NCBI RefSeq assembly: GCF_043099315.1
Contig: NZ_CP170748.1
Direction: 5' to 3' (one strand)
Source: Chlorogloeopsis fritschii
GTDB lineage: Bacteria > Cyanobacteriota > Cyanobacteriia > Cyanobacteriales > Nostocaceae
DNA: 64,000 bases
How positions within the stretch are numbered: the first letter of the stretch is position 1; each line of letters opens with the position of its first letter. This document shows, in pieces, positions 55,293 through 62,770 of this stretch. The translations under genes were made by a program, and so were the position numbers. The notes below the pieces were generated by a model. That model saw only the letters and a program-made list of their open reading frames with translations. It did no database searches and had not been told where the DNA came from.

Positions 55293-56015
55293 ATGATATC
55301 ACTAGAACTATTCAAAATACCCATTATCTGCAAAGAAACAATCATCTATCTGGAAAATCTCTCTCAAAAAGCAAACTTACTCAGCTTATACCAAAAATTA
55401 TTTCCAGAACAGTGGAATGAGTCAATAACTCCTCTCGATAGAAAAGCACATCCTGATTGCATTTATTCAGATAGAGAAATTGAATTTATTCAGCTAGTAG
55501 ATTCAAACCTATTCCCTGTTGAATTTGTTGATGAAATAGAAGCTTGTGACAAGTATGAATATATTCCCATAGTCCCACAAATAATCGAATGGTGGGAGAA
55601 TGACTTTGAAGATTTAGAAACAAGCGAAAAGTTCTTACTGTCGGTTATGGGAAATGGGTATCAGCTTGAATATTGGGAAGAGAAGTTTGGATTTGAGCCT
55701 GAGTATATAGCAAGAGTAGAGGATATAGATTTTCAAAAGCTTGTGAAAATCTGTAATAAGTTTAAATCACCCCTTCAATATTTAGCAACTAGCCTTAGCA
55801 TTCTGGACTACTCGACAGGCAACATCTGGTTAGATACAACTTATGAAACTGGAGATTGGTGGGATTGGACTGAAGAAAATATAGTCTTTCTAGCTCAAAA
55901 ATGGCAAGAAGCTACTATCATGTTAGACCAATTTCAAGAGTTATCCGACTGGATAAAAACATCAGTAGCTAATCGAAATAAAATCATCAGAATCTGGAAT
56001 AAAGCTGCCAAATGA
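55293..56015 (+). CDS. PRTRC protein F-like
   Basis: The C-terminal half contains PLQYLATSLSILDYSTGNIWLD-type text (residues 168-189), then DWTEENIVFLAQKWQEA and LSDWIK, which fits PRTRC F, where a D-x-x-T-G-N-x-W-L-D box and W-x-x-A helix recur. The N-terminal half is acidic with many Trp/Tyr. Its activity is unknown. The start ATG 55293 follows a 44-base gap, and its stop overlaps the start of the next gene by four bases (ATGA). Confidence 0.55.
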   Translation: MISLELFKIPIICKETIIYLENLSQKANLLSLYQKLFPEQWNESITPLDRKAHPDCIYSDREIEFIQLVDSNLFPVEFVDEIEACDKYEYIPIVPQIIEWWENDFEDLETSEKFLLSVMGNGYQLEYWEEKFGFEPEYIARVEDIDFQKLVKICNKFKSPLQYLATSLSILDYSTGNIWLDTTYETGDWWDWTEENIVFLAQKWQEATIMLDQFQELSDWIKTSVANRNKIIRIWNKAAK

Positions 56016-56710
56016 ATGTAGAATTAAACGGCCAAACTATCCTTGCAAATATTCCACAACAAGAAGTACTAGGACATTTAATCATACTTAAAGGTCAATT
56101 TGTTTTAGTAGAGAAAGAAGAGAATAAAACTAGCCATAAGTTTATATCACCTGAAGCTGTAGAAAAAGCATTTACAGCTAAAACCGTTAGTTCTGGATGG
56201 TTATCTCCCAATACTTTATGGTGGGGGAAAACACCAAACGGAGAAGGTATTATTCAATTTTACCCGCCTCAAAAATACTCAATCACAATACAACTTTTAG
56301 AAGGGAATAAAACCATAACTGTTCCCATGCCAGGATTTATATTTGCTGGAAATTATAGCAGCTACTATCTATGGGTAATTAAGGGAAAAATCTTTAAGCA
56401 GGATTGTCAGTTATACAAAGCGCCTTTACCAAATATTTGGAATGACTCGAATAGAATTTGCTTTGGTAAAAATATTCCACCTACTTGCAATCCCGACTCA
56501 ATAAATAAAGCTTGGCAATTGTTCTGGAACAGCCCTTTTAACCAGGATTTAAGTCAGAACAAGTGTAGATCGCATCCTCACAATGTTTGCAACCTACTAA
56601 TCAGTTTGCAGGGTGCAAAATCCTTCCCAGTCAAAGAATTAGTAAGTTGCAGCTACCAAAGAATTAAAAACCCTAACGACATACCCAAGTATCTATTTGA
56701 ACATGAGTAA
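56012..56710 (+). CDS. PRTRC protein B-like, E2-like fold
   Basis: Motifs recalled for PRTRC B are present: WLSPNTLWWGKTPNGEG, IIQFYPPQKYSI, VPMPGFIFAG, then YKAPLPNIWNDSNRICFGK, SINKAWQLFWNSPFNQ and KSFPVKELVS. PRTRC B is thought to adopt an E2-like (ubiquitin-conjugating) fold. Candidate catalytic cysteines are in NRICFG and PPTCNPD; I cannot tell which, if either, is active. It overlaps the next gene by 14 bases. Confidence 0.65.
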   Translation: MNVELNGQTILANIPQQEVLGHLIILKGQFVLVEKEENKTSHKFISPEAVEKAFTAKTVSSGWLSPNTLWWGKTPNGEGIIQFYPPQKYSITIQLLEGNKTITVPMPGFIFAGNYSSYYLWVIKGKIFKQDCQLYKAPLPNIWNDSNRICFGKNIPPTCNPDSINKAWQLFWNSPFNQDLSQNKCRSHPHNVCNLLISLQGAKSFPVKELVSCSYQRIKNPNDIPKYLFEHE

Positions 56711-57275
56711 TCCCTTCATCAGTCACTACTACACATTCGATCCCAACCTTCCCCCATACAGTCAAAAACTTCAGGAATATTGGGTTGCAGCTAATGGAGT
56801 CTTTTTGCGATCGCACCGCCCGGAACTAGAAATTTGCCTGCCAATCGCCCGTACTAAGATACCAGGGTTAGCAGAAATACAACCTTATCTCAAGTTAAAT
56901 GTACCGAGAGTGCCAGCAAGTATGATTGCAGACATCGTTAATACTGCAAGGGTTAATCCCCATCAGGAAATACTTTTCTACCTGGGAGTTGAGAATAATC
57001 GCTGGTGGTTGCACACTCCGATGCAGGAAGCATCATCGACTCACGTGCGATCGCTACAACAAGACAACCCTAAATATAGGCAAGCACTGGTTGAAGTACA
57101 TTCACATGGCTGCATGAAGGCAATTCCTAGTAGCCAAGACAACCAAGAGGAAGCAGGGAAATTTCGCGTATTTGCAATAGTCGGGACAGTTAATACAACT
57201 CCCACAATATACAGCAGGCTAGGGATATATAACCACTTTTTTGAAATTGCTCCCAATTTTATATTTGAACCATGA
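56697..57275 (+). CDS. PRTRC protein A-like JAB/MPN metalloprotease
   Basis: A perfect JAMM motif is visible: VEVHSHGCMKAIPSSQD, that is H-x-H-x7-S-x-x-D, with the catalytic Glu in the preceding strand region. JAB-fold proteases cleave ubiquitin-like proteins from targets or precursors. Length (192 aa) is normal for PRTRC A. The stop overlaps the ThiF start (57272-57275). Position directly after the E2-like gene and before an E1-like gene is strong context. Confidence 0.8.
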   Translation: MNMSNPFISHYYTFDPNLPPYSQKLQEYWVAANGVFLRSHRPELEICLPIARTKIPGLAEIQPYLKLNVPRVPASMIADIVNTARVNPHQEILFYLGVENNRWWLHTPMQEASSTHVRSLQQDNPKYRQALVEVHSHGCMKAIPSSQDNQEEAGKFRVFAIVGTVNTTPTIYSRLGIYNHFFEIAPNFIFEP

Positions 57276-58105
57276 TCCAATTCGACTGCGAAAAAGCTTA
57301 CCCCGTTGTTCCCCATCCCCACCAGAAAGTAGACTTTATCTTGATAGGCGCTGGCGGTACTGGAGGATATCTTGCTGAAGAAGTGTGTCGCCTCATGCTG
57401 CAACTAAACCGAGTAGGCAAGGAAGCCAGCCTCACCATCATCGACGGAGATACAGTCGAACCTAAAAATATCGCCCGCCAAAACTACCAACCATCTGAGG
57501 TGGGTTTGCCTAAAGCTAGGTGTCTTGCTACCAGGTGTAGCGCCAAGTACGGGTTAGAGGTAAAGGCGATTTTGGATTGGTTTTCACCCAACTATATGAA
57601 CAAATACAGGTGGAACAGCCTGACAGTTATTATAGGCTGTGTGGATAATGCCGCCGCCAGGGCGCAAATTCACTCGTGCTTGGAATATAATAGCTTCCGC
57701 GAACATGCCTCTATATTCTGGCTAGACTGCGGCAATAGTTCACACTCCGGACAAATTCTATTGGGAACCCACCAGGAGTTTTACATTATAAGTAGTTGCG
57801 ACAATCCAAAAACTCCCTCATTCTGGAAACAGCTACCCTCCCCGGCGCTGATACATCCCGAATTGCTACTTCCCAAACCAGAAGAACTCAACACCAACAA
57901 TCTGTCGTGTGCGGAAATTCAAATACTTAATCACCAATCGTTGTTTGTTAACCGCATGACATCAGCGATCGCATCTCAATACCTCTTAGAGTTAACCCTA
58001 ACAGGAAAAATCACAAAGTTCGCCAGTTATTTCGATCTAAATACCATGTCCTGTCGCAGCATCCAAACCACAATTACCAACCTTGAAAAATACCAGCAAG
58101 TTTAA
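57272..58105 (+). CDS. PRTRC ThiF/E1-like adenylyltransferase
   Basis: The ThiF fold is clear: IGAGGTGGYLAEEV nucleotide loop, IIDGDTVEPKNIARQNY (D-x-D-x-V-E-x-x-N-x-x-R-Q, the E1 adenylation signature), and IGCVDNAAAR. A Cys in WLDCGNSSHSG could be the thioester site. E1-like proteins activate a ubiquitin-like C-terminus with ATP. The 277-residue length suits the ParB-related, ThiF-related cassette. It is followed by a hairpin at 58133-58166. Confidence 0.85.
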   Translation: MIQFDCEKAYPVVPHPHQKVDFILIGAGGTGGYLAEEVCRLMLQLNRVGKEASLTIIDGDTVEPKNIARQNYQPSEVGLPKARCLATRCSAKYGLEVKAILDWFSPNYMNKYRWNSLTVIIGCVDNAAARAQIHSCLEYNSFREHASIFWLDCGNSSHSGQILLGTHQEFYIISSCDNPKTPSFWKQLPSPALIHPELLLPKPEELNTNNLSCAEIQILNHQSLFVNRMTSAIASQYLLELTLTGKITKFASYFDLNTMSCRSIQTTITNLEKYQQV

Positions 58106-58132
58106 ATAATAATCACCACAAATAGTTAACAC

Positions 58133-58166
58133 ATATCTGTCTTGAAAAATCAATCAGGACAGATAT
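58133..58166 (+). terminator. Hairpin between the ThiF gene and the next gene
   Basis: ATATCTGTC and GACAGATAT form a perfect 9-bp stem around a 16-base loop, followed by TTAT. The downstream gene starts right after it, so it may act as an attenuator or mRNA-processing site rather than a full terminator. Confidence 0.5.
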
Positions 58167-58168
58167 TT

Positions 58169-58843
58169 ATGATGAACAGATTCAATCCAATTCAATTAGA
58201 AAATATTGAACAGGAAAGCAAAAAATCAGAAGTAAATACAAGGATAATCCCAATTAGCCCAGGTGAAAAACTTGGTGGTGAGTTTCACCTAATTATGCAA
58301 CAAATTGGGTTAGGGTTACCAGTAGAGCCTCTATTAGAAGCATATCCTCAAATAGACAAGTGGGTAAAAGCGGTCAAACCATTTCTAGAAATTCCTGGTA
58401 GCAAAGAATGGAACGCCGAAGTGCAATATCTTTACAAGTCGCAGTTATTACACGCTAATTACGACTTAATCATCTATCAAGATAAACAAGCGATTGGAAT
58501 AGATTGGACTATTCAAAAACTATCCAATTTCCAAGAACTAGAAAATTCATTTAATACACAACTCAGATTATTCCTATTACACGAAAAAACTCAATTACCA
58601 CTCGAACATATTAATTTAGTCTACCTGTTTGTGAATGCAGATAATATCTATCAGTTTACCTATTCACAAGTAAAACATCAAGTCTTCAAAGAAAGGCTTT
58701 TGTCGATTTTAGAACAGTTTGTTGTGGAAGATGTTGCAGAAGAAACTCAACAGGAAGGTTTGGAGATAATCCATCAAAGGTGGATAAATAAAGAAATTTC
58801 AACTCAAGAATATCTAGACGCTATCCCAGAAGTCGAACTATGA
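58169..58843 (+). CDS. PD-(D/E)xK nuclease-fold protein, RecB/Cas4-like
   Basis: The conserved core reads NAEVQYLYKSQLLHANYDLI, then AIGIDWTIQKL and QLRLFLLHEK, followed by INLVYLFV. The E-x-x, D, I-D-W-x-x and Q-x-x-x-F/Y pattern is that of the PD-(D/E)xK superfamily used in DNA repair and plasmid proteins; the Lys after I-D-W is replaced by Thr-Ile. Start chosen at ATG 58169; TTG 58142 is inside the hairpin. It overlaps the next gene by four bases. Confidence 0.6.
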   Translation: MMNRFNPIQLENIEQESKKSEVNTRIIPISPGEKLGGEFHLIMQQIGLGLPVEPLLEAYPQIDKWVKAVKPFLEIPGSKEWNAEVQYLYKSQLLHANYDLIIYQDKQAIGIDWTIQKLSNFQELENSFNTQLRLFLLHEKTQLPLEHINLVYLFVNADNIYQFTYSQVKHQVFKERLLSILEQFVVEDVAEETQQEGLEIIHQRWINKEISTQEYLDAIPEVEL

Positions 58844-59166
58844 ACTCTTCGGAAATTAAAGTCAAAAAAATCGAACTTACATCCAATGGGTGGACTTTCA
58901 ATAGCCTATCACCAAGAGTCGGAACTATAACAAATCCCAAAGGCAGAAGAATCACTTCTTATTTTGGGTTTGACTTCAAAGAAAAAGCAGACAAATTCCT
59001 TAAATGGATTACCTGCAAAGAAAAATGCTCGAAAGCGATTGTTCGCCCAAGCGAACGCCTAACTACTCCTTGGGAAGTCAAAGCCTGGGATGTAGAAGAA
59101 TCCCTCATAGTCGAATGCGCGCTCAAGGATTTGAAGGAAAATGCAGCTATCACTATCGCTGTTTAA
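58840..59166 (+). CDS. Small hypothetical protein, 108 aa
   Basis: I do not recognise the family. It reads SNGWTFNSLSPRVGTITNPK, then FGFDFKEKADKFLKWI, with a conserved-looking basic surface. It overlaps the nuclease-like gene by four bases and the methyltransferase gene by 26 bases, so it is translated in the same operon. A role as accessory to the nuclease or methylase is possible. Confidence 0.55.
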   Translation: MNSSEIKVKKIELTSNGWTFNSLSPRVGTITNPKGRRITSYFGFDFKEKADKFLKWITCKEKCSKAIVRPSERLTTPWEVKAWDVEESLIVECALKDLKENAAITIAV

Positions 59167-60205
59167 AGCTGGAACGCAAGCAGACACCGCCGACACCCTT
59201 AGTTTCAATTTCAATATACCTAACCCCACAAAAGCTGCAAAGCTGCGAGAACTAGCTGCATCAATGCAGAAAACTATTGATGCAAAGCTCAACCCTGCGA
59301 TTGGGAACCAAAGAGCAACTAAACGCCGCAAGCGCATCGCCCAAGGGATTATCGCTGAAGGGATGGAATTACAAACAATCCAGTCTTGGTTGCTTGCGAT
59401 CGCACAAATGTGGGAAATGGGAAATATCCCCGAAGTACTGCGCGGTATCTCTCAAAAGTCACAGGTTGAGACACTGTTTAGGATTTCTCAACAGGGAAAA
59501 ACTCCCCAGGAACTGCAAGAAACCCTTAACGTCGAATATAACCAAGATTGGGTAAACTCTCTCAACCATGCAAGTATTTACAATGCAGGCGAAATCGTAT
59601 CTGCTATTAGGGAAATTCAACTATACGTTAAACCCCAAGAGATAAGTACAACTCAACAGGAGTTAAACAAGTTAGAATTGGAAATTATCGGGATGACATG
59701 GAAAGATTTCTTCCCCACACCGCCTGATGTTTGTAAACGCCTCATTCAATTAGCAGAAATTAACGAAAACTCTCGCATACTTGAACCAAGTGCTGGCTCT
59801 GGCTGTATCACAAAAGCGATTGTCGAAAAATACCCTCAAGTGGATTTAGAAGTAGTAGAAATTAACCCAACTCTACGCAGAATACTCGAACTCAAAGGGT
59901 TCAATTTAGTTGGTAGAGATTTTCCAAGTTATACCACAGATAATCTCTACTCGCATGTCATCATGAATCCTCCATTCTCTCAACTATTAGAACATATTTA
60001 TCATGCATGGAAGCTAATTAAATCAGGAGGAATACTAATAACAATTGTTCCAGAATCAGTATTCTTCAACCGCAAATATCAAGATTTTAAAGAATGGTTG
60101 GAAAGTTGGAATGCATACGATGAATCTTTACCCAAAAATGCCTTTATTAAATCAAATAACCCCACAGGTGTAACCACCCGAATCATCAAAATGCACAAGC
60201 CATAA
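59141..60205 (+). CDS. N6-adenine DNA methyltransferase-like
   Basis: SAM-dependent methyltransferase motif I is RILEPSAGSGCITKAI, with LEVVEINPTLRRI as motif II and VIMNPPFSQLLEHI (NPPF) as the catalytic motif. The order places it in the N6-adenine class (DNA or protein-like). The N-terminal 170 residues have a helical region that may recognise DNA. The target sequence is unknown. It overlaps the 108-aa gene and ends before a terminator. Confidence 0.75.
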   Translation: MQLSLSLFKAGTQADTADTLSFNFNIPNPTKAAKLRELAASMQKTIDAKLNPAIGNQRATKRRKRIAQGIIAEGMELQTIQSWLLAIAQMWEMGNIPEVLRGISQKSQVETLFRISQQGKTPQELQETLNVEYNQDWVNSLNHASIYNAGEIVSAIREIQLYVKPQEISTTQQELNKLELEIIGMTWKDFFPTPPDVCKRLIQLAEINENSRILEPSAGSGCITKAIVEKYPQVDLEVVEINPTLRRILELKGFNLVGRDFPSYTTDNLYSHVIMNPPFSQLLEHIYHAWKLIKSGGILITIVPESVFFNRKYQDFKEWLESWNAYDESLPKNAFIKSNNPTGVTTRIIKMHKP

Positions 60206-60250
60206 TGTACTGCAACCTTATGGCATATTGTTAAATCGATTAAATCTACT

Positions 60251-60287
60251 AAAGTCGTCTTTTACATCCAGGCGGCTTTATTTTTTT
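60251..60287 (+). terminator. Terminator after the methyltransferase
   Basis: AAAGTCGTC and GGCGGCTTT pair with two G-U contacts and are followed by ATTTTTTT. It ends the operon that began near 53436. Confidence 0.65.
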
Positions 60288-60341
60288 ACCACGACATATG
60301 CAAATGCACACCTTATTTGAACTAGTTCAACAACAATAATT

Positions 60342-61289
60342 ATGCCTAGAACTCCAACCAAATCTGGTACAACTTCATCTGAACAAAAAGAACAACCTCC
60401 TTCCCCTACAACTCCAGATAATCTCCAACAGAGAAAGTCTGCAATATCAAAATTTGCTAACCCAGAATATAACGCTCCCATGAGCAATGTCTGCATATGC
60501 CAAATGATAAACCACATGGAGCCGAAGAAAGTAGGCTTATTCATTAAGGATAAATACTTAGGAGGTATTGATTGGCAAGGAGGCGAACCTATCCACAAAC
60601 ATACCTTCTCCAATGGTACGCCAGAGATGGGAGTATTGCTGCAATCTCCCAGAATGCACATTCTTGATATCTCTCCCAGGTACATCGAACAACGGGATGA
60701 TGGTGCAATTATCGGTATCTACGAATACGGTGACGGATATGATATGTACCAAACTCTAGGAAAAGATAAAGTCGTACTGCGGCGGTTCTACTTAATCAAC
60801 CTAGTGGATGAGAACAACAAAAACCTCCACAGCAAACCAATCGTTCTCTCAATTAAGGGAGTAGCTTCTTCTAGATTTGGCGAAGCTTATAAACAATTCC
60901 AACGGGAACTAGAAGTAGCGTTCGCCAGGTTTGCAGATGTACCTGTTGCTGAAAAATCCCAAGAATTTCATCGGCTTGGTATATTCCAACCCACCTTCGT
61001 ACCATCACTCGAACCCAAGGAAGCAATTAACCAACGCGATAAATCCTGGGTAGCGGTAGTCGAATCCTACAAATCTCCCAACCCTGATGGTAGCAACTTC
61101 CTCGAATTCTTCTGTGAGGACAAAGAAGCAGAATTCCAAACATTGATGCAAGCTAACCCTGAGTTTAGCTATCGCATTGGTAAAACTTCTGCTGTTGTCG
61201 CCGAACACCACCGTTTAGTTGGTAAAGCCACAAACGAAGTAATGGCACTACCACCTTCAACTCCCGTTATTGAGGACTTACCGTACTGA
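60342..61289 (+). CDS. DUF5895-like cyanobacterial plasmid protein
   Basis: This 315-residue protein has a Pro/Ser-rich N-terminus, then CQMINHMEPKKVGLFIKDKY, LLQSPRMHILDISPRY, IGIYEYGDGYDMYQTLGK and FGEAYKQFQRELEVAF. I recall this as DUF5895, seen on Nostoc-type plasmids. Activity is unknown. Being placed just before the beta clamp gene suggests a single-stranded DNA-binding or replication accessory role, which is inference. Confidence 0.55.
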   Translation: MPRTPTKSGTTSSEQKEQPPSPTTPDNLQQRKSAISKFANPEYNAPMSNVCICQMINHMEPKKVGLFIKDKYLGGIDWQGGEPIHKHTFSNGTPEMGVLLQSPRMHILDISPRYIEQRDDGAIIGIYEYGDGYDMYQTLGKDKVVLRRFYLINLVDENNKNLHSKPIVLSIKGVASSRFGEAYKQFQRELEVAFARFADVPVAEKSQEFHRLGIFQPTFVPSLEPKEAINQRDKSWVAVVESYKSPNPDGSNFLEFFCEDKEAEFQTLMQANPEFSYRIGKTSAVVAEHHRLVGKATNEVMALPPSTPVIEDLPY

Positions 61290-61310
61290 CTGTTTTAAAA
61301 ACAAACATAG

Positions 61311-61330
61311 GTGCTAGTAACAACTAGCAC
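61311..61330 (+). promoter_or_regulatory. Perfect hairpin upstream of dnaN
   Basis: GTGCTAGT and ACTAGCAC form an 8-bp stem with an AACA loop, 37 bases before the chosen dnaN start. No T run follows, so it is more likely an mRNA-stability or regulatory element than a terminator. Confidence 0.4.
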
Positions 61331-61366
61331 TCGTGAATGAATATCCACAAAAGATATACAACCAAA

Positions 61367-62698
61367 ATGGAACTAACAATTGCTCAATCTGTACTTGCAG
61401 AACTCATTGAAACAGCCAAAAATGGCATATCTACAAAACCAGTAGACCCAATCCTTGGCAGTCTGCTAATCGAAGCGTCAGACTCAGGCAAACTTACCGT
61501 AATTGGTACTGACCTAAATGTTAGTATCAAAACTGATTCTGTAGCTAACATAAAACAAGCAGGTACAGTAGCACTAAACGCCAAACTACTAGCCGACACG
61601 GTTAACAATCTATCAGGCGAACTCGATATTGAGGTTAGCGATCGCAGCTGCATAATCAGCCACAGTACGGGAAAGTGTCGCATTGTGGGAGGAAACGCAG
61701 AAGATTTCCCAAGCATCCCAGAAACAGAAAACCCCACCGTTATCAGTATCCCTAGCAAGAAGCTACAAGCTGCACTTTTATCTTGTCTGTATTGCAGCAG
61801 CACTGACGAAACCAAACTTGTCCTCACAGGTGTACATTTTCAATTACAAGGTGAAAATTGGAGTTGTGCTAGCACTGACGGACACCGCCTTGCATTTGTA
61901 TCCTCCAAATTAGAAGTAAGCTACGAACCACTCTCATTCACTGTTCCTAGAAGAAGCCTTATCGAGTTAGAAAAAATCCTCTCGAATGCAGCCCAAAGCA
62001 GCAGTTGTACCCTCAAGGTGGGAAAAAACACTATTCAATTTATCCTGCCAAATGCTGAACTTACATCCAGGTTGCTAGAAGGACAATTCCCCAATATCAA
62101 CAGCTTTATCCCTAGAAGCTTTGCCAACGAAATAGTTGTAGAACGCAAGGGAATGGAAATAATTCTCAAAAGAATTAGCCATTTTGCAGAGAAAAAACAC
62201 AAAATCGTCAAAATCCTATGGGAGGTCAATGACCAGCAAGCAACATTAATGACAGGTAATACTGATATTGGCGATGCGGTAGATTCTCTACTTATCAAAA
62301 CGCAAACCAGTGTTGGAGAAAACATCGGTATTGGTCTAAATAGTGGCTACCTGCAAGAAGCACTCAAGCACATCTCAACCGATGAAATCGTGTTCAGGTT
62401 TAACAAGCCTCTCCAGCCAGTAATCATTTCTCCTGTAGGTGGGTTACTCGACCAACTAACACTAGTTATGCCTGTAGATGTACAGGATTTTAATAAACCA
62501 CAGCAGCTTCAAGATACCTCAAAACCAGACACGGAAGCAGTAGCAGAAAATAGCGCCGAAGCAGAGCACGTATCCGATGAAACAATCAATCGGGAAGATA
62601 AATCTACATCTGATACACCTGCTACTAACAAACCTAAATCCCGCAAACGCAAGCAGGAAGCAAAACTTAAACCGGAATTGGAAACCACAACCGTATAA
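61367..62698 (+). CDS. dnaN: DNA polymerase III beta clamp
   Basis: The three clamp domains are recognisable: MELTIAQSVLAELIETA and ELDIEVSDRSCIISHSTGK (domain 1), KLVLTGVHFQLQGENWSC then STDGHRLAFVSS (domain 2), and NSGYLQEALKHI with HISTDEIVFRF, ending ITLVMPV-like text (domain 3). The last 65 residues are a charged, basic tail with KSRKRKQEAK, which is not standard. Start at ATG 61367 fits family N-termini; ATG 61337 would add ten residues. It is a plasmid copy and likely works with the DnaX next to it. Confidence 0.9.
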   Translation: MELTIAQSVLAELIETAKNGISTKPVDPILGSLLIEASDSGKLTVIGTDLNVSIKTDSVANIKQAGTVALNAKLLADTVNNLSGELDIEVSDRSCIISHSTGKCRIVGGNAEDFPSIPETENPTVISIPSKKLQAALLSCLYCSSTDETKLVLTGVHFQLQGENWSCASTDGHRLAFVSSKLEVSYEPLSFTVPRRSLIELEKILSNAAQSSSCTLKVGKNTIQFILPNAELTSRLLEGQFPNINSFIPRSFANEIVVERKGMEIILKRISHFAEKKHKIVKILWEVNDQQATLMTGNTDIGDAVDSLLIKTQTSVGENIGIGLNSGYLQEALKHISTDEIVFRFNKPLQPVIISPVGGLLDQLTLVMPVDVQDFNKPQQLQDTSKPDTEAVAENSAEAEHVSDETINREDKSTSDTPATNKPKSRKRKQEAKLKPELETTTV

Positions 62699-62770
62699 AC
62701 CAAAAAGTATAGCCAGTAATAGTGCTGGTTATACACAAATTCCATTTATAAAATTTGACAGTCTAAGAAT

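Noticed and set aside
62699..62770. Stem around CCAGTAATAGTGCTGG before dnaX
   Set aside because: One G-U contact and no T run; too weak to call a terminator.
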